From: Marsupella aquatica
Lineage: Eukaryota > Marchantiophyta
Direction of reading: 5' to 3'
DNA length: 64,000 nucleotides
Assembly (NCBI GenBank): GCA_973895155.1
Contig: OZ316894.1
Coordinates: 14,756,001 to 14,820,000, forward strand
Part shown: piece by piece, positions 12,101-23,057 of the stretch
Numbering within the stretch: the stretch's first letter is position 1
Layout of the letters: every line of letters starts with the position of its first letter
Position numbers and translations under genes: made by a program
The notes under the pieces: generated by a model
Told to the model about the DNA's origin: nothing
The model's input: only the letters and a program-made list of their open reading frames with translations
Databases searched by the model: none

Positions 12101-13402
12101 CGCTAGCCAAAATACAATGATACGTTTTCATATTAGTTGCAAGGGTTATATTTAGCAAATTACATCACATGTTAGGTAAACAAAATGTATGGTTTATTGG
12201 AAAATATGTAATTTGTATTTTTTCAGAGGATACTTAGCATTTTGGCAAGGGTTATCATTAATACCTTCTCCCGACGCTAGCCAAAATACCATCATAGTCT
12301 TTACATAGTGACAAGATTTACAATTAACATACAACAAATTCTTATGTTTGATGAACGCTTACAAAAATGCAATATACTTCTCCTATAAACCAAGTGCGTA
12401 TTTCTTGCATTTGGCCAAATCTGATCCTTTTTAAATTCTAAGGAGGAGACTTAAAGTGTACATCATCATCAAGATTATTGAAACAGTGCTTACGTGAGGG
12501 GCACAGTCTTGGCCAAAAAAAATCCTCATTTGGAAGATTTTTTAAATCTAATTCCTAATTAAATCAAACCTTCAATATAGGAAATCTCATAGATTTTTTT
12601 GTAATTTCTTGAACATAAATATCAATGTATGGATATAATTTCACATAGGTAACAAGAATTTATGAACCCATGTGATGGATATACACACAAATGGGATCAA
12701 ATTATAAAACCAAGTGTGATTTGAATAATTGTTTCGCAAGAAAATCTGGGACAATATTAATTTGACTAGTGTTTAAATTGTCTTTTTCAAACCACAAACA
12801 TCATTATATTTTTCAAGTTGTTGATTCTATGTATCGTGGGTTCTTGTTATTGTCATAAAATTTCTTAGAATTACTTCCAAATTATTTTCATAAGAAGGTG
12901 AGGTGCTTAAGAAAATGAGAAAAGTTTTGGGCTACAATAGGATTAGAGTTTGACGCTCTCTAGTGACCCCAAAATATCTAGTATAGAACAAAGAAAATAT
13001 GATAGTAATGCCATACTCTACTATACAAATTGGCATAATTTGATGTGTTTAAAGGTCATGAAGATTAAACTCTTGAATTAAATTTAGGAATAAATCCCAT
13101 AATAGCTCCAGATGCAAAAGAAATTGAGACAAATTGAATATATTTATATGATATAATCCCTAATTTAGTACCTAATTGCTATCTCAATAGTCCTAAAATC
13201 TTGTGCAGAATGTATAATAACGCTATCCTAAATCATATTTATTTGACATATTGATTGATAAAAGTATTAGGTGCTATCATCAAATGACAAATTTATGTGT
13301 TCTACATCCATCATTTTTTAAAGAAAATTTGGCTGAAGAGTTAATTACAATAAATAATAAACATAAACCCATAAAATAAATTTAATAAAAAATATACAAA
13401 TG

Positions 13403-14160
13403 TTACTAGCATCGAGCGCTGGTAATATCCTACTTGGCTTGATCCCCTCTAAGAATGATATTATTTTAAGAATTTTTATACAAAAATTAAGCTAAAATTA
13501 GTAAAAAAAACATTTAAAAATGTTACTAGCGCCGAGAGCTAGTAATATTCAAGTCACCAAGACACTCCAAAATGACACTATATGAGTGCATGTTTACAAA
13601 AAGTAAGTAAGCAAAGAGTAACAAAAATGATAAAATATTACTAGCGCCAAGAGCTAGTAATGTCACACCCACCTAGACCCTCCAAAATGAGAGTATTTTG
13701 AGCATGTTACATAAAACAACAGGCAAAAAAATAATAAAAATGAAAGAATATTGCTAGCGTCGGGAGCTTGTAATATCACACCAGTTTGGATCCTCCAAAA
13801 TGACACTATTTTGAGTGTCTTTATGAGAAAAAATCAAGCAAAAAAGGCTATAAAAATGAATTAACATTACTAGCGCCAGGAGCTAGTAATGTCACACTCG
13901 CTTGGACACTTTAAAATAACATCATATTGAGTGTATTTATGAGAAAAAATTTAGAAAATTGGACTATAAAAATAAATTAACATTACTAGCGCCGGGAGCT
14001 AGTAATGTCACACTTGCTTGGACCCTCCATAATAGCATCATTTTGAGAAATTTACAAGAGAATTTTTACGCAAAAAATGTAGAAAAACAAAGGAACATTA
14101 CTAGCGCCAAAAGCTAGTAATGTGACTTTGGCCCAAACCCTCTAGAAAAAACATTTTTTT
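13403..14160. repeat. Seven-unit tandem array of hairpin repeats
   Basis: Seven copies of a unit averaging about 116 bp start at 13403, 13523, 13638, 13751, 13867, 13983 and 14098. Each opens with an inverted repeat, typically ATTACTAGC, a 7-nt GC-rich loop, then GCTAGTAAT; in the copy at 13982-14006 the arms are perfect. The remainder of each unit is also related (ACCCTCCAAAATGACACTATTTTGAG). Arms are better conserved than the spacers in between. The array lies inside the M2 element, so it probably amplified within a transposon. It could fold as a series of hairpins in RNA or single-stranded DNA. Confidence 0.85.
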
Positions 14161-15379
14161 TAGTCTGTGAGCTTTAATTATTTACTGATATACCACCTAT
14201 TTCACTAGTAGTATTACCGTTTTATCTCTTGTGTTTGCTATTGTTGTTAAATACACCAAAGAATATTTTAGAAGGTCATGCAATTTTGCAAGTAATAAAG
14301 AAATATCTATGTAAATGAGACCTCGCCAAAGAGGACTCTTTGTTGGCGTTGAGTGCTACTATGGTAATATGAACAAAAATGACTATAGCCTAAAGGATAT
14401 ATTTTGATAAGCGCCAGGCGCTGCTATAAATTTTGGTCAAAAGCAATGGCTCTAATTATCAAATTTATTATATTAGTTTGTGGTGCTACTATATTATATC
14501 ATCATTTGTAATGTTTTAATGATTATATTATCACTAATATTATCCAATGTCACGGCTGCTGACCTTGTTACTAGCAAAAAAGAACATAGCATCCTCTAAT
14601 GGTCTAAGGCGGTTCAATCAAAATTTACAATATGTCAAACTCCTCATCATTGGTTAGAGCATTCAAATGACCAGAGTGTATTGCATTTGATAGCAAGAGT
14701 ATATATTTTTGCTCACATCACTCTACGTGAGGATGTTAACCTTTGGTCAATCCACACATTTACAATCTTCTAGGTAGTACTTTGGAAGATGCATGGAACC
14801 CTTGATACGATGTGCTCCTTTATTGATAGTTTGTCACTACTACGTCCAAATCAAAGTACGATTCAATATAATTTAAGTTAGTTTGAGCATGACAATTAGG
14901 GTGTCTAAAGGGGGATAAACTTTTGTGTTATAATCTTTATATAGTTTTGACGTCGTGCACGGTAGTTTTGAGCGTGAATATTGGTATATACATAGATGAA
15001 CTAACAGTTTCTTTGGTCATAATGTTCTATACAACAATCCGTTGCCTCTTGGCAGACCACCATATATGGAGTGTCTACGCTTAGCAAAGGGATGAAGACT
15101 CAATCAGCAAGACAATCTCATCTCCCGTCTCATCTATAGGGGAAGAGCAAGTTCATTGATTATCCTTAGATGTCAATGGAGATGCACTAGAGTTGGCTGG
15201 CGCTAAATGAGGGATCAGCTTGAGAGAGCATAACATTCCAGATCCAAACACTCAAGAAGTGCAAATACTTATTTGGCTAGGATTTATATGTACTTCTATT
15301 GCTCTTGTGATGATTTTTGTTGCAAGCATTCTTGAGCTATTATCAAATGATGCCTTCATGTGTAGAAAATCTTTGGCGC

Positions 15380-15573
15380 TAGTAAAGATTTCTGTCTATA
15401 ATAATTGTATCTGTTACATATATTACAAGTGCTCAGTTCAAATTGTAGTGTAATTTTGGTCCCTAAAGTGGGAATTTTCTTTCGGCATTGCGCACAAAAC
15501 TCCTGTTATCTTTGACCATTTTTGCTGTTATGATAATTCCTGTTTACTGTTTCCTGTCACGGGGAAAAACCTC
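15380..15573 (-). repeat. Right terminal inverted repeat of the M2 element
   Basis: In reverse orientation this end reads GAGGTTTTTCCCCGTGACAGG, then AAACAGTAAACAGGAATTAT, CATAACAGC and GATAACAGGAGTTTTG, matching the left end in order and spacing, and continues to TTTACTAGCG. The short frame at 15220-15453 that overlaps it encodes a hydrophobic stretch and is probably fortuitous. Confidence 0.65.
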
Positions 15574-15599
15574 TGTCATGGTTAGCTGTAGTACTTTTT

Positions 15600-16740
15600 A
15601 GCAATTAGTGATCAAATGCAAACAGAATTATACAAATAAGACAGTTACCATAGGCGCAATGACAAGAGTAAGGGTAGGTTATTTAGATATTAACAGTATT
15701 AGTTCTTGTGTGACTTATCTGAAGTAATGTTTGACACGGCTGGGGGGATCGGTATGTTTAGGCAAGATCTTCTGATTATCTGAAGGGCCAGGGCGGGGAA
15801 AAGGTGGCATAATGTACCAATGATCTGGTGGAGTGGCTCTGGTTGCAGAAGCTCTTGGTTAGTCAGGTTTTGCAGGTGGAACTGAAGTGGGACAAGGATG
15901 CCTTGCACACAAAGGGGTTTCCCTGGTTCCTGTCATAGTAGTTGTTGAGTGGTATCAAGCACAAGATCACAAGTGGGATCGCCATGGATTGCAAGTGCAT
16001 AAGGTGCTGACCAAATAGGTACTAGGATTAGGATTAGGATTAGGAGTGGGAAATAGTCAAGTAGACTTCATTGACCATATTCCCATGGCGGTGAGAGAGC
16101 ACTTGGGAATTAGTATTTAGTGCAAGCCCCAATATGCACAAAGGGGGGCTGGGGGGCATTTATGCTGGTTTGTGATTAATATGCCATAAAAGAAGCTTTG
16201 TGCAGGGAGACAGAACTTAACCCTCAAAAGGTATAACACTGAGGTAAAAAGGGAAAGAACTACCAGGACCATGAGAGTTGCTGATAGAAGTGCCTGTGTG
16301 CTAGGGTTGGGAATGTTGTAGCTTTGGATTACAGGATGTCAACTATGCAATAGCATTAGGCAAACAACACTTGTTTTTTAGAGGCCTGGCAACAAATGGT
16401 CAGGATAAGTAAGGATACTAGTGAGGATTATGTACCACAAGTGATGAAGAGGTCCTTAGCAAGGAAGACAAAGATATTGAGGAAGAGTAGGACAAAGATG
16501 AGCTGATCAGACCTACAAATGACCAAATGAATATGGGTTCACCTGGACGGGTTTTGAAATCAATAATAGAAGGCCAGCAGCAGAACCCCTGGACCTTTGA
16601 TCTTTTTAATCTTTTTGAGGAATGGGTAGAGAGTGAGGAAGAGTGGGACATTATGGAGGAGATCATACCAGATTCTATACAAATCATGTTTTCTTTAATA
16701 AAATCAATCGATGCACACAATTGTCCAGAGAGCAACCTTA
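15600..16740. other. Intergenic DNA
   Basis: No recognisable gene. A short direct repeat of TTAGGA units lies at about 16024-16045. Small acidic or serine-rich frames at 16418-16748 on both strands have no family match and are probably chance. Confidence 0.5.
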
Positions 16741-16742
16741 GA

Positions 16743-16756
16743 CCCTAAACCCTAAA
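16743..16756. repeat. Interstitial telomere-type repeat
   Basis: Two CCCTAAA units, located about 30 bp upstream of the LINE fragment at 16785. Confidence 0.5.
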
Positions 16757-16784
16757 GTTCACACTTTCTTGATGTAGAAAATTC

Positions 16785-17372
16785 ATCAAGATGGAAGGGT
16801 ATTGAGAGAAAAAAGTAGGGTTGGCCAGTTTTGTAATATCTCTAGCATAGAGAAATATCATGTATTCATTGCTTGCCAGTTTTATGAGGGCATGAGAATG
16901 GCATCTCAGATCTTGGTGAAAGATTTGTATGCATTCTTTAGTAAGAGAAACCACAACAAACGTTTTGCAGAAAGGGCCAAACATAGTACAAAAGAACAAC
17001 AAAAGAGGTCCAAAGTGGACAAAAACCACACGTGAGCAATAGGAAACCCCTAAAAACCAAGAAAAGTAAAAACTACTTGGCAACCTTGTTGATTTATCGT
17101 AACATTTGACAGTGAACCATGAGAAGTTTGAAAATCTTTGTGGACTCTTGAGGTATTTGCTTGATGGACCCCCAAAATGAAACTTGTTACTTGATCAGCC
17201 CCTTGAGGTCTATCAACGGTCCAGATCTGAGATCGAAAGGTCCATCAATGGCCCAGATTGGGGAAAAGTATGGAGGGGGTTGATTAAGCAAACTTTTTCC
17301 AGAAGGGGGTCTACTAAGCATATCTTGCTGGACTCTTAGGTCCATAGTTTGATAGAGGACAGATCCTCAAAT
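16785..17372 (+). mobile_element. LINE 3' fragment (decayed, with internal replacement)
   Basis: The first part (16785-16945) matches the C-terminal coding end of the LINE at 5210-5360, including the codons for the YHVFIAC zinc-binding region. The last part (about 17320-17372) matches the end of that ORF and the start of its 3' region (TCTAGGTCCATAG-like). In between, about 375 bp does not match and includes an A-rich stretch with GGCCAAA motifs. The reading frame is broken. Confidence 0.7.
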
Positions 17373-17392
17373 GAGCCATCTTTCATGGACTT

Positions 17393-17407
17393 GGGGGGGG
17401 GGGGGGG
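17393..17407. repeat. Poly-G tract (15 bp)
   Basis: An uninterrupted run of 15 G. Similar G or C runs of 10-14 bp occur at 19896, 20788, 21808 and 22503, and nowhere else in the window at that length. Confidence 0.9.
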
Positions 17408-17564
17408 TCACTTCCACAAAAGTGCCAAATCATGTGCGACAAAGTATAGGGTGGTTTAAATGGTCACAAAGGAAGACTTCCAAAGATTTATGGAAAAACA
17501 ATACGGTCCGTTAAAGCTTTTTGTCCGCTTTAAGAACAATAGGCTTTTATTAAATAGGTCATAT

Positions 17565-17745
17565 TTACGGACCACCATTAGGGGTCCTTTGCAAAATTCC
17601 TGGCCCCACAGCACGCCACATCATCATGGCACGCTGCAAATAGGAAGAGACTTGTTTTTGGATAAAATTAACTTCTGCATTCGTGTTTGTGGCAAGTTTG
17701 CTATAAAAACTGGGACGCCATGCCATAAAAAAAAATGTAAAAAAA
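17565..17745 (-). repeat. Repeat family R1, copy 2 (tail only)
   Basis: In reverse orientation it contains TTTATGGCATGGCGTCCC, GCCACAAACACGAATG, a CATGATGATGTGGC block and ACCCCTAATGGTGGTCCGTAAAT. These correspond in order to 11110-11290. The minisatellite part found in the other two copies is absent. Confidence 0.55.
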
Positions 17746-19117
17746 ATTGACATGCAAATCAAAAGACAAAAAGATTGAGGTAAAACTATTCTCAGTAACG
17801 GTTTTATTTACATTTTGATTTTATTCAAAACATAAAATTTTCCCGGTAGGAATTTTAGATTTGACATTGCTGAGTCAAATCATAATGAAAACTCAAGTAT
17901 AATATGGCGTTGGAAAGATCTTGAAAAGACGGTCCTGATGAGCTCAGCATTGTCACCATTTGGTAAGAATTGAGTAAGTAATTTGAAAAATAATTATTTT
18001 ACCCATGATGTCATAATTTCTAACGTGAATTGCCTTTCCGGGTTTGGCGAAGGAGCTTTTTTATTTATTAATATCTAAGGAAACATTGGTACAAACTAAA
18101 GACCCACACTTCGTTGTATAATAGCAGCCCTTCAGTAGCGTGGAGGAAACCGTCGAGCACCGTTTTGCTGAAGTGGGCAATTAAGCTACCCACACATTAA
18201 ACAGTAGTTCATATTGCAGCTGGTTTTGCGATTGATGTTAATTATGGTTGCCTTGGTAAATTTGGCAACTGTTTCAAGTGTCAAACATTGACTTGTCCAT
18301 TTAAAAAAACAAACTCTTTAGAGTTGGAGGTCCATCTAGGCTTCAGTTTCTAGATAACTGCCTCTAAAATAACATGGGGGTCCACGGATTAATTGATGAA
18401 GTTGTCTAAGAAAATTAGAGTTTTTTGTGTCATCTACTGCACAAGACACATGGCAATTTCTAATTGGTACATGCATCCCAGTTGGTATATGTGTATTCCC
18501 AAAGAATAATTAAAAAATAAAATCCCAAGAAAATAACTAAAAGTATTCTAATTGTTTTGAAGAACAACTAGGATGCAGTTTGTATTTATTTTACTCTATC
18601 ATTATCATAGAATTGTGAAACCCTCATGCTAAGCCCAATGCTGAGGTGTTCAATGCCCCACTTGAGTCAGGAGGACCAACTTTTTTTGCATTAAAATGAC
18701 CTATTGTGAAGGTCACTTGTGCTTTGTCAATAAGGCCATGAGCTCAAGCAAATGAGTTGAAAGTTGCAATTGGCTCAATTTTAGTCTTGCAACAATTTGG
18801 GAAGCAAAGTAGAGATAGATGCCTTGAATAGGCAACCAATAGTGTCTGGTTTCCTATTCATAGTGTATGATCTCCAACATGCTACACTATTTTAAAGTTT
18901 AGAGTGCAACATAGATAACTTTGATGGTTGGACAACCATAGAATAATATGTATATCACCCTATTCATTACAAGTGTATTTTGTTTTGTTCACTTTTGATC
19001 TCTAAATATACACTCTTTAACCCTAAAAGGAACACTATAGTACAATACTCTACACCTAAATGGTAAATTGTAAACTTGAGGGGGGAAAAAGTATCTTTAC
19101 TAAAAGGAGTCTCATCC
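17746..19117. other. Intergenic DNA
   Basis: AT-rich sequence without recognisable genes, repeats or splice-like structure. Confidence 0.5.
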
Positions 19118-19500
19118 TACAGTGTTCATTGTAATTAGTGTTATGCAAGAATTAGTGTTAGTACAAAATTAGTGTTACTAACAATAATTTTGGCAAAAAT
19201 GATTTTGAGTCCAAGTAACACTCATTTTTGTAGGTTTTCAAAACAGATGTTTTAGTTTAAATTTCTTGTAAAAAATGGATGATCTTTAATCCAAAGTAAC
19301 ACTAATAGTTGTGGATTTTTCAAATAGTTTTTTTTCTTTCTATTTTTCCACTCTTAAGACCACAATAACACTAATTCATGTGCGCAAAAATAGTGTTAGC
19401 ACAAGTTTAGTGTAACTAACACTAATTCACGAGTACACTCTTAAAATGGGTGCTTTCAAATTAGTGTTAGTCACACTAATTACGGTGAATGTTAGTGTAG
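19118..19500. mobile_element. MITE, family M1 (383 bp)
   Basis: The left end begins CTACAGTGTTCATTGTAATTAGTGTTA; the reverse complement of the right end begins CTACACTAACATTCACCG and continues TAATTAGTGTGACTAACAC. They align with a small gap. The interior is non-coding and carries about eight ATTAGTGT / TAACACTAA motifs in both orientations. The termini relate it to the 150-bp element at 5844-5993. Target duplication was not resolved. Confidence 0.6.
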
Positions 19501-20377
19501 TTCATTTACAAAGGATGAACATGGTGGTACCGATGGCTGATGGCCATCACCTTTATTTCTCAAATGTACATGTTTTGAAAGCCAAATGTACACTCTCTAT
19601 TGCCCAAATGTTCATAAATTGAATAACAATTCACTTTTCATGAATATATTGATGTATAAGTATTTAGTTTTATGGTCTATGGACTGTACAAGAGATGTAT
19701 GATGTGCTATCAAGTGGAGAGGCAGAGTATATTGAATTGAGTGGAAAGGCAAAGAAAATTGAATGATCAAGAAAATTTGGGCTCTAACTTAATAGGAGAC
19801 ACTTATATTTTCTTTACGGGCATTGTTTAATTCAAACAAAACTTCACTTAAAATTTTTTAGGGGTAATATAATAAAATATGGCTGCTTAAAGTAAGGGGG
19901 GGGGGGGCGTATTAATTCAGAATTGAACACCTCAAATCTTTCAGAAAACCCAGGCAGTCATAGGGAGAGTGCAAAAGCTTGCCCAGTCAAAAAGAGCCTG
20001 CCAGATGGGAGACCCAAAGATACTATATGCAAATAATCAGCCACCTCTAAAAGCATTGAATGAAAATCAAACTACCCATGAATTGACAAGTGACTAAACA
20101 TGTGAGAGTTCCTAAGTAGTGGGATTGATAGTGGGATCAAATCAACAGTAGAGCTTTATCAATCAAATATATATAAGTCAAGTAGTGGGATCCAACAGAG
20201 GCCAGGAGAGTCTATTCAGAAGACAGTCTTTGGTCATTTTCCAACACAATTGAGTTTGTGGGCAGTGAAAGAAAGGACTTGGGATAGTTAACAATAAGAT
20301 TCAGAGCTTATAATCCACACAAGCCTTCTCAATGTGACAGGCACTAACTACCATGAATGAGGCCCTTGGCTGGTAAT
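19501..20377. other. Intergenic DNA
   Basis: No recognisable gene. A 12-bp poly-G run lies at 19896-19907. Confidence 0.5.
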
Positions 20378-20490
20378 TGTATTATTTGTATTATACGCTC
20401 TAGGACCATAAAAGTCAAAGGGGCTCTAACAAAAGTGTAGGTACAATCCATTTGAATGGACAATCAATGAAAGATTGTTTGCTAGTACCC
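20378..20490 (-). mobile_element. LINE 3' terminal fragment
   Basis: Read on the minus strand it contains TTTGATTG-like sequence, an ACTTTTTGT-like block, CCTTTGACTTTTATGGTCC and GAGCGTATAATACA, followed by TAATAC-type tail repeats. This matches the 3' untranslated region and tail of the LINE at 5510-5620. It is a heavily 5'-truncated copy. Confidence 0.7.
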
Positions 20491-22283
20491 CCAGATAAAT
20501 GTCTTGGCCCTCATACACAACAGATGTGAACCCCACATATGCATCCAGCCTCTACTCCATTCCACTACAGACTGTCCTGGCCACCCCCAATGTGCCATTC
20601 AGCCTGGACCAACCACTCATTGGGTCCTAGCAGCTGATATGCCCTTACTAGAGTTCTCAAGCACAAACACTCTTAGGAGCTCAGGCCTATTTTCCCACTG
20701 CCATTGCCAAGCTAGTGTCTCCAGACCAAACCTTCATCGGACTGGCAAAAACTATTAGCTAGCAGAAAAATGCACAAGTCCTCATGTCCCCCCCCCCCCC
20801 CTCCATGCTCAGCCAGGTCCTCCACCTATACTCCTCTTGAACCCACAATTTTTAGTAACAAAAACAAGGCTATCATTGGGCAAAGAGTGAACGCCACACA
20901 TGCAGCCAATTGAATCATTCACACTTCACTCACATAGGGGTAAGATTGCCTTGATGAACCACTGACATAGTAGAATGACTAAAGAATTCTTGAAAATAAT
21001 TCTAATCCACCCTCCACCTTTGATATAGACAAAGTGGCCCACCCAACAAAAGGGATCTTCTTGGAAATCTTCTAGATTGAATTCCAAAAGAAATTCCTGG
21101 CAAAGAGCAATCATGTTTGATTACTTAAAAATATCATGTGATAGATAGGAATGGCCTCTGCACAGGCTTTGCTAAAAAGACCTTTCTGGGTAGATTAAGG
21201 AAACTAGTCTTGTCCTATTCTCAGAATTAGCAGCTAATTGGGATAGGTTGTTCTAGTCATCTGTCCTCCCAGTCATCAGTTGAAGGGAAGATTTAACACA
21301 AACTAAGCTACAATTCAAATTGGATTACTATTCTGTTGACCTTCCTGACTTGTTGCAAACTTGCTCACCTCAAGACCTTCACCGAGGTACAAGGCAAGGT
21401 CTACCACCAAGTAATTACACAGTGAGGTTTTAATCTGCAATATTCCAAATTTCATGATTCATCACTACACAAAACTTTCTAAACATGATCTGCAACTAAA
21501 CAACCATGGATTGCACATATGAACCCATTGCCAGGAACTCGGGGTGAAACTTGAGGCCTGCAACAAAATTTTGGGAGGATGGACACAAAGGTGGGGGTGG
21601 CATTTTTCGGGCCCGCTTTTACCAGGAAGAATTGGTTCTCCATCCACAAGGCTGAGATCTCAAGTTTGGCAGTATTTTTTACTCATGCTTCATTTTCAAC
21701 ACAACTTCATGAACTCAACAACATGGAGTTCATGAACGTGTGAAATCTGCATAACATATATATATATCTATCACACTGCTAAAACACAAAGGGGAGCGTC
21801 CCGGGGAGGGGGGGGGGCGCAACAAGGGAAAACCCCAGAAAGACCAAGGGACCCCAGCCAAAGTCCACCACAACAAAAATACAGGAACAACAGAACCTAA
21901 AGCCTCCCTATCAGCAAACTAGAGAGCCTTGTAGAGTTGTGAGGTGTGCCATTGCATGGTATGGTCCCGTAGAGGGATTTGACTAGAGTCTCTAAAACTA
22001 ACCACCCCTACAAAGAATAGTGAATGCTTGAGCCGTGTGCAGTGCATTAGATACCCATGATTCAAAGAAGTCAGTGATGAGAAACACCAGAGGATAAGAC
22101 ATTTGCTCGACACATTGTATCAAGCAGGATTGGGGATAGTGTTCTTATCTGCACAGTCAGACCATAAGAAACAATCAAAGATATGATGTGGAACCCCAAA
22201 ACCTTCCAATTGAAGCAAACCAGTAGAACTAGTAAGATGGGTTTCTCCCAATGCATACTCCCGCTCTAGGCCTTTGTGTCACC
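20491..22283. other. Intergenic DNA
   Basis: No recognisable gene. It holds a poly-C run at 20788-20801, a poly-G run at 21808-21817 and a short AT-dinucleotide run near 21760. Small ORFs around 20504-20758 and 21465-21735 are on opposite strands and lack motifs. Confidence 0.5.
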
Positions 22284-22847
22284 GAGGATTTTCATCATGA
22301 CAGCAAACAACAAACAGATTTACTCGTAGTAGCAAAATATCCTGTTACCAGCAAAACATTACTGTTACTAGAAAAAACAAAACTCCAAAAATAAGTTATT
22401 AAAAGTTATATTTTCCAAAATATTTTAAAACACCACATTTTTTTGCTAGCGCTGGGCGCTACTATTACTAGCTTTGTGCAAAAAAATCAATTTAAAACAA
22501 TTCCCCCCCCCCCAAAAAAAAAAAGGGTATAACCACCATGCCATGAAACAGGAAATAGGAAAAAGGAAAACAGCAAACAACAAACAGCAAATGGATGACA
22601 ATTTTTTTTGATTTTTTTTGATTTTTTTTCTTTCTTTTTGGGTTTGTATTTTTGACATTTTTTACTAGCGCCCAAAGCTAGTAATAGTAGCGTCTGACGC
22701 TAGCCAAAAATGATCATTTTTAAAAATATTTTGAAAATTTTGAGTTTTAATGAGACATTTTTGATATTTCATTTTTGCTTGTAATAGTAAAGTTTTGCTC
22801 ATAACAGGAAATAATTTTTCCTGTTTCCCGGCACGGTGTAAAGCCTC
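22284..22847. mobile_element. MITE-sized relative of the M2 element (564 bp)
   Basis: Left end GAGGATTTTCATCATGACAG and reverse-complemented right end GAGGCTTTACACCGTGCCGG are related. Inverted similarity continues about 190 bp inward through CCTGTTA-type, TTACTGTTACTAG-like and TTTTCAAAATATTTT-like blocks. Internally it carries two GC-rich palindromic motifs, CTAGCGCTGGGCGCTACTA and TACTAGCGCCCAAAGCTAGTA. It shares terminal and internal motifs with the 3.7 kb element at 11885-15573. No target duplication was recognised here, so the exact ends are approximate. An 11-bp poly-C followed by poly-A lies inside. Confidence 0.65.
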
Positions 22848-23057
22848 CCCAAAATATCCTAAAACATTATCACCCATATGTTGTTGCCAGTAATTATTTG
22901 TTGTTTACCAGTATCACCTATTTCCTCTCATTGTCATGAAGCTTTAACTTAATAGGGTTACTCAACATATTGCTTTGAATTCCAAGTAGATTATAGATGT
23001 GACCTTGGATCTTTTATGCTGGTCCAAATTCCTAGCTGCTACTGATTACTGAGAATA

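Larger units (their letters stand above)
11885..15573. mobile_element. 3.7 kb inverted-repeat element with hairpin array (family M2)
   Basis: The element is flanked by an exact 8-bp duplication, TGTCATGG, at 11877-11884 and 15574-15581. Its ends form imperfect terminal inverted repeats. Both contain AAACAGGA, CATAACA and GATAACAGGAGTTTT in the same order and a CCGTG block near the tip. Inverted homology extends about 190-200 bp inward to a TTTACTAGCG motif on each side (near 12090 and 15388). The interior is AT-rich, has no recognisable transposase, and contains a seven-unit hairpin array at 13403-14121 plus scattered GGCGCTAG motifs. An 8-bp duplication with long inverted repeats suggests a non-autonomous Mutator-like element, with hAT as an alternative. 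Shorter relatives are at 22284-22847 and 56312-56657. Confidence 0.75.

Noticed and set aside
13403-14160. Regularly spaced palindromic repeats resembling a CRISPR array
   Set aside because: The spacers between palindromes are themselves homologous to each other, the array sits inside a plant transposon, and there are no cas genes.
15220-15453. Small membrane-protein-like ORF
   Set aside because: It overlaps the right end of the M2 transposon, has no homologue I recognise, and its hydrophobicity follows from AT-rich codons.
22284-22847. Target duplication for the 564-bp M2 relative
   Set aside because: I compared the flanking 8-12 bp on both sides and found no convincing match, so I left its exact ends approximate.
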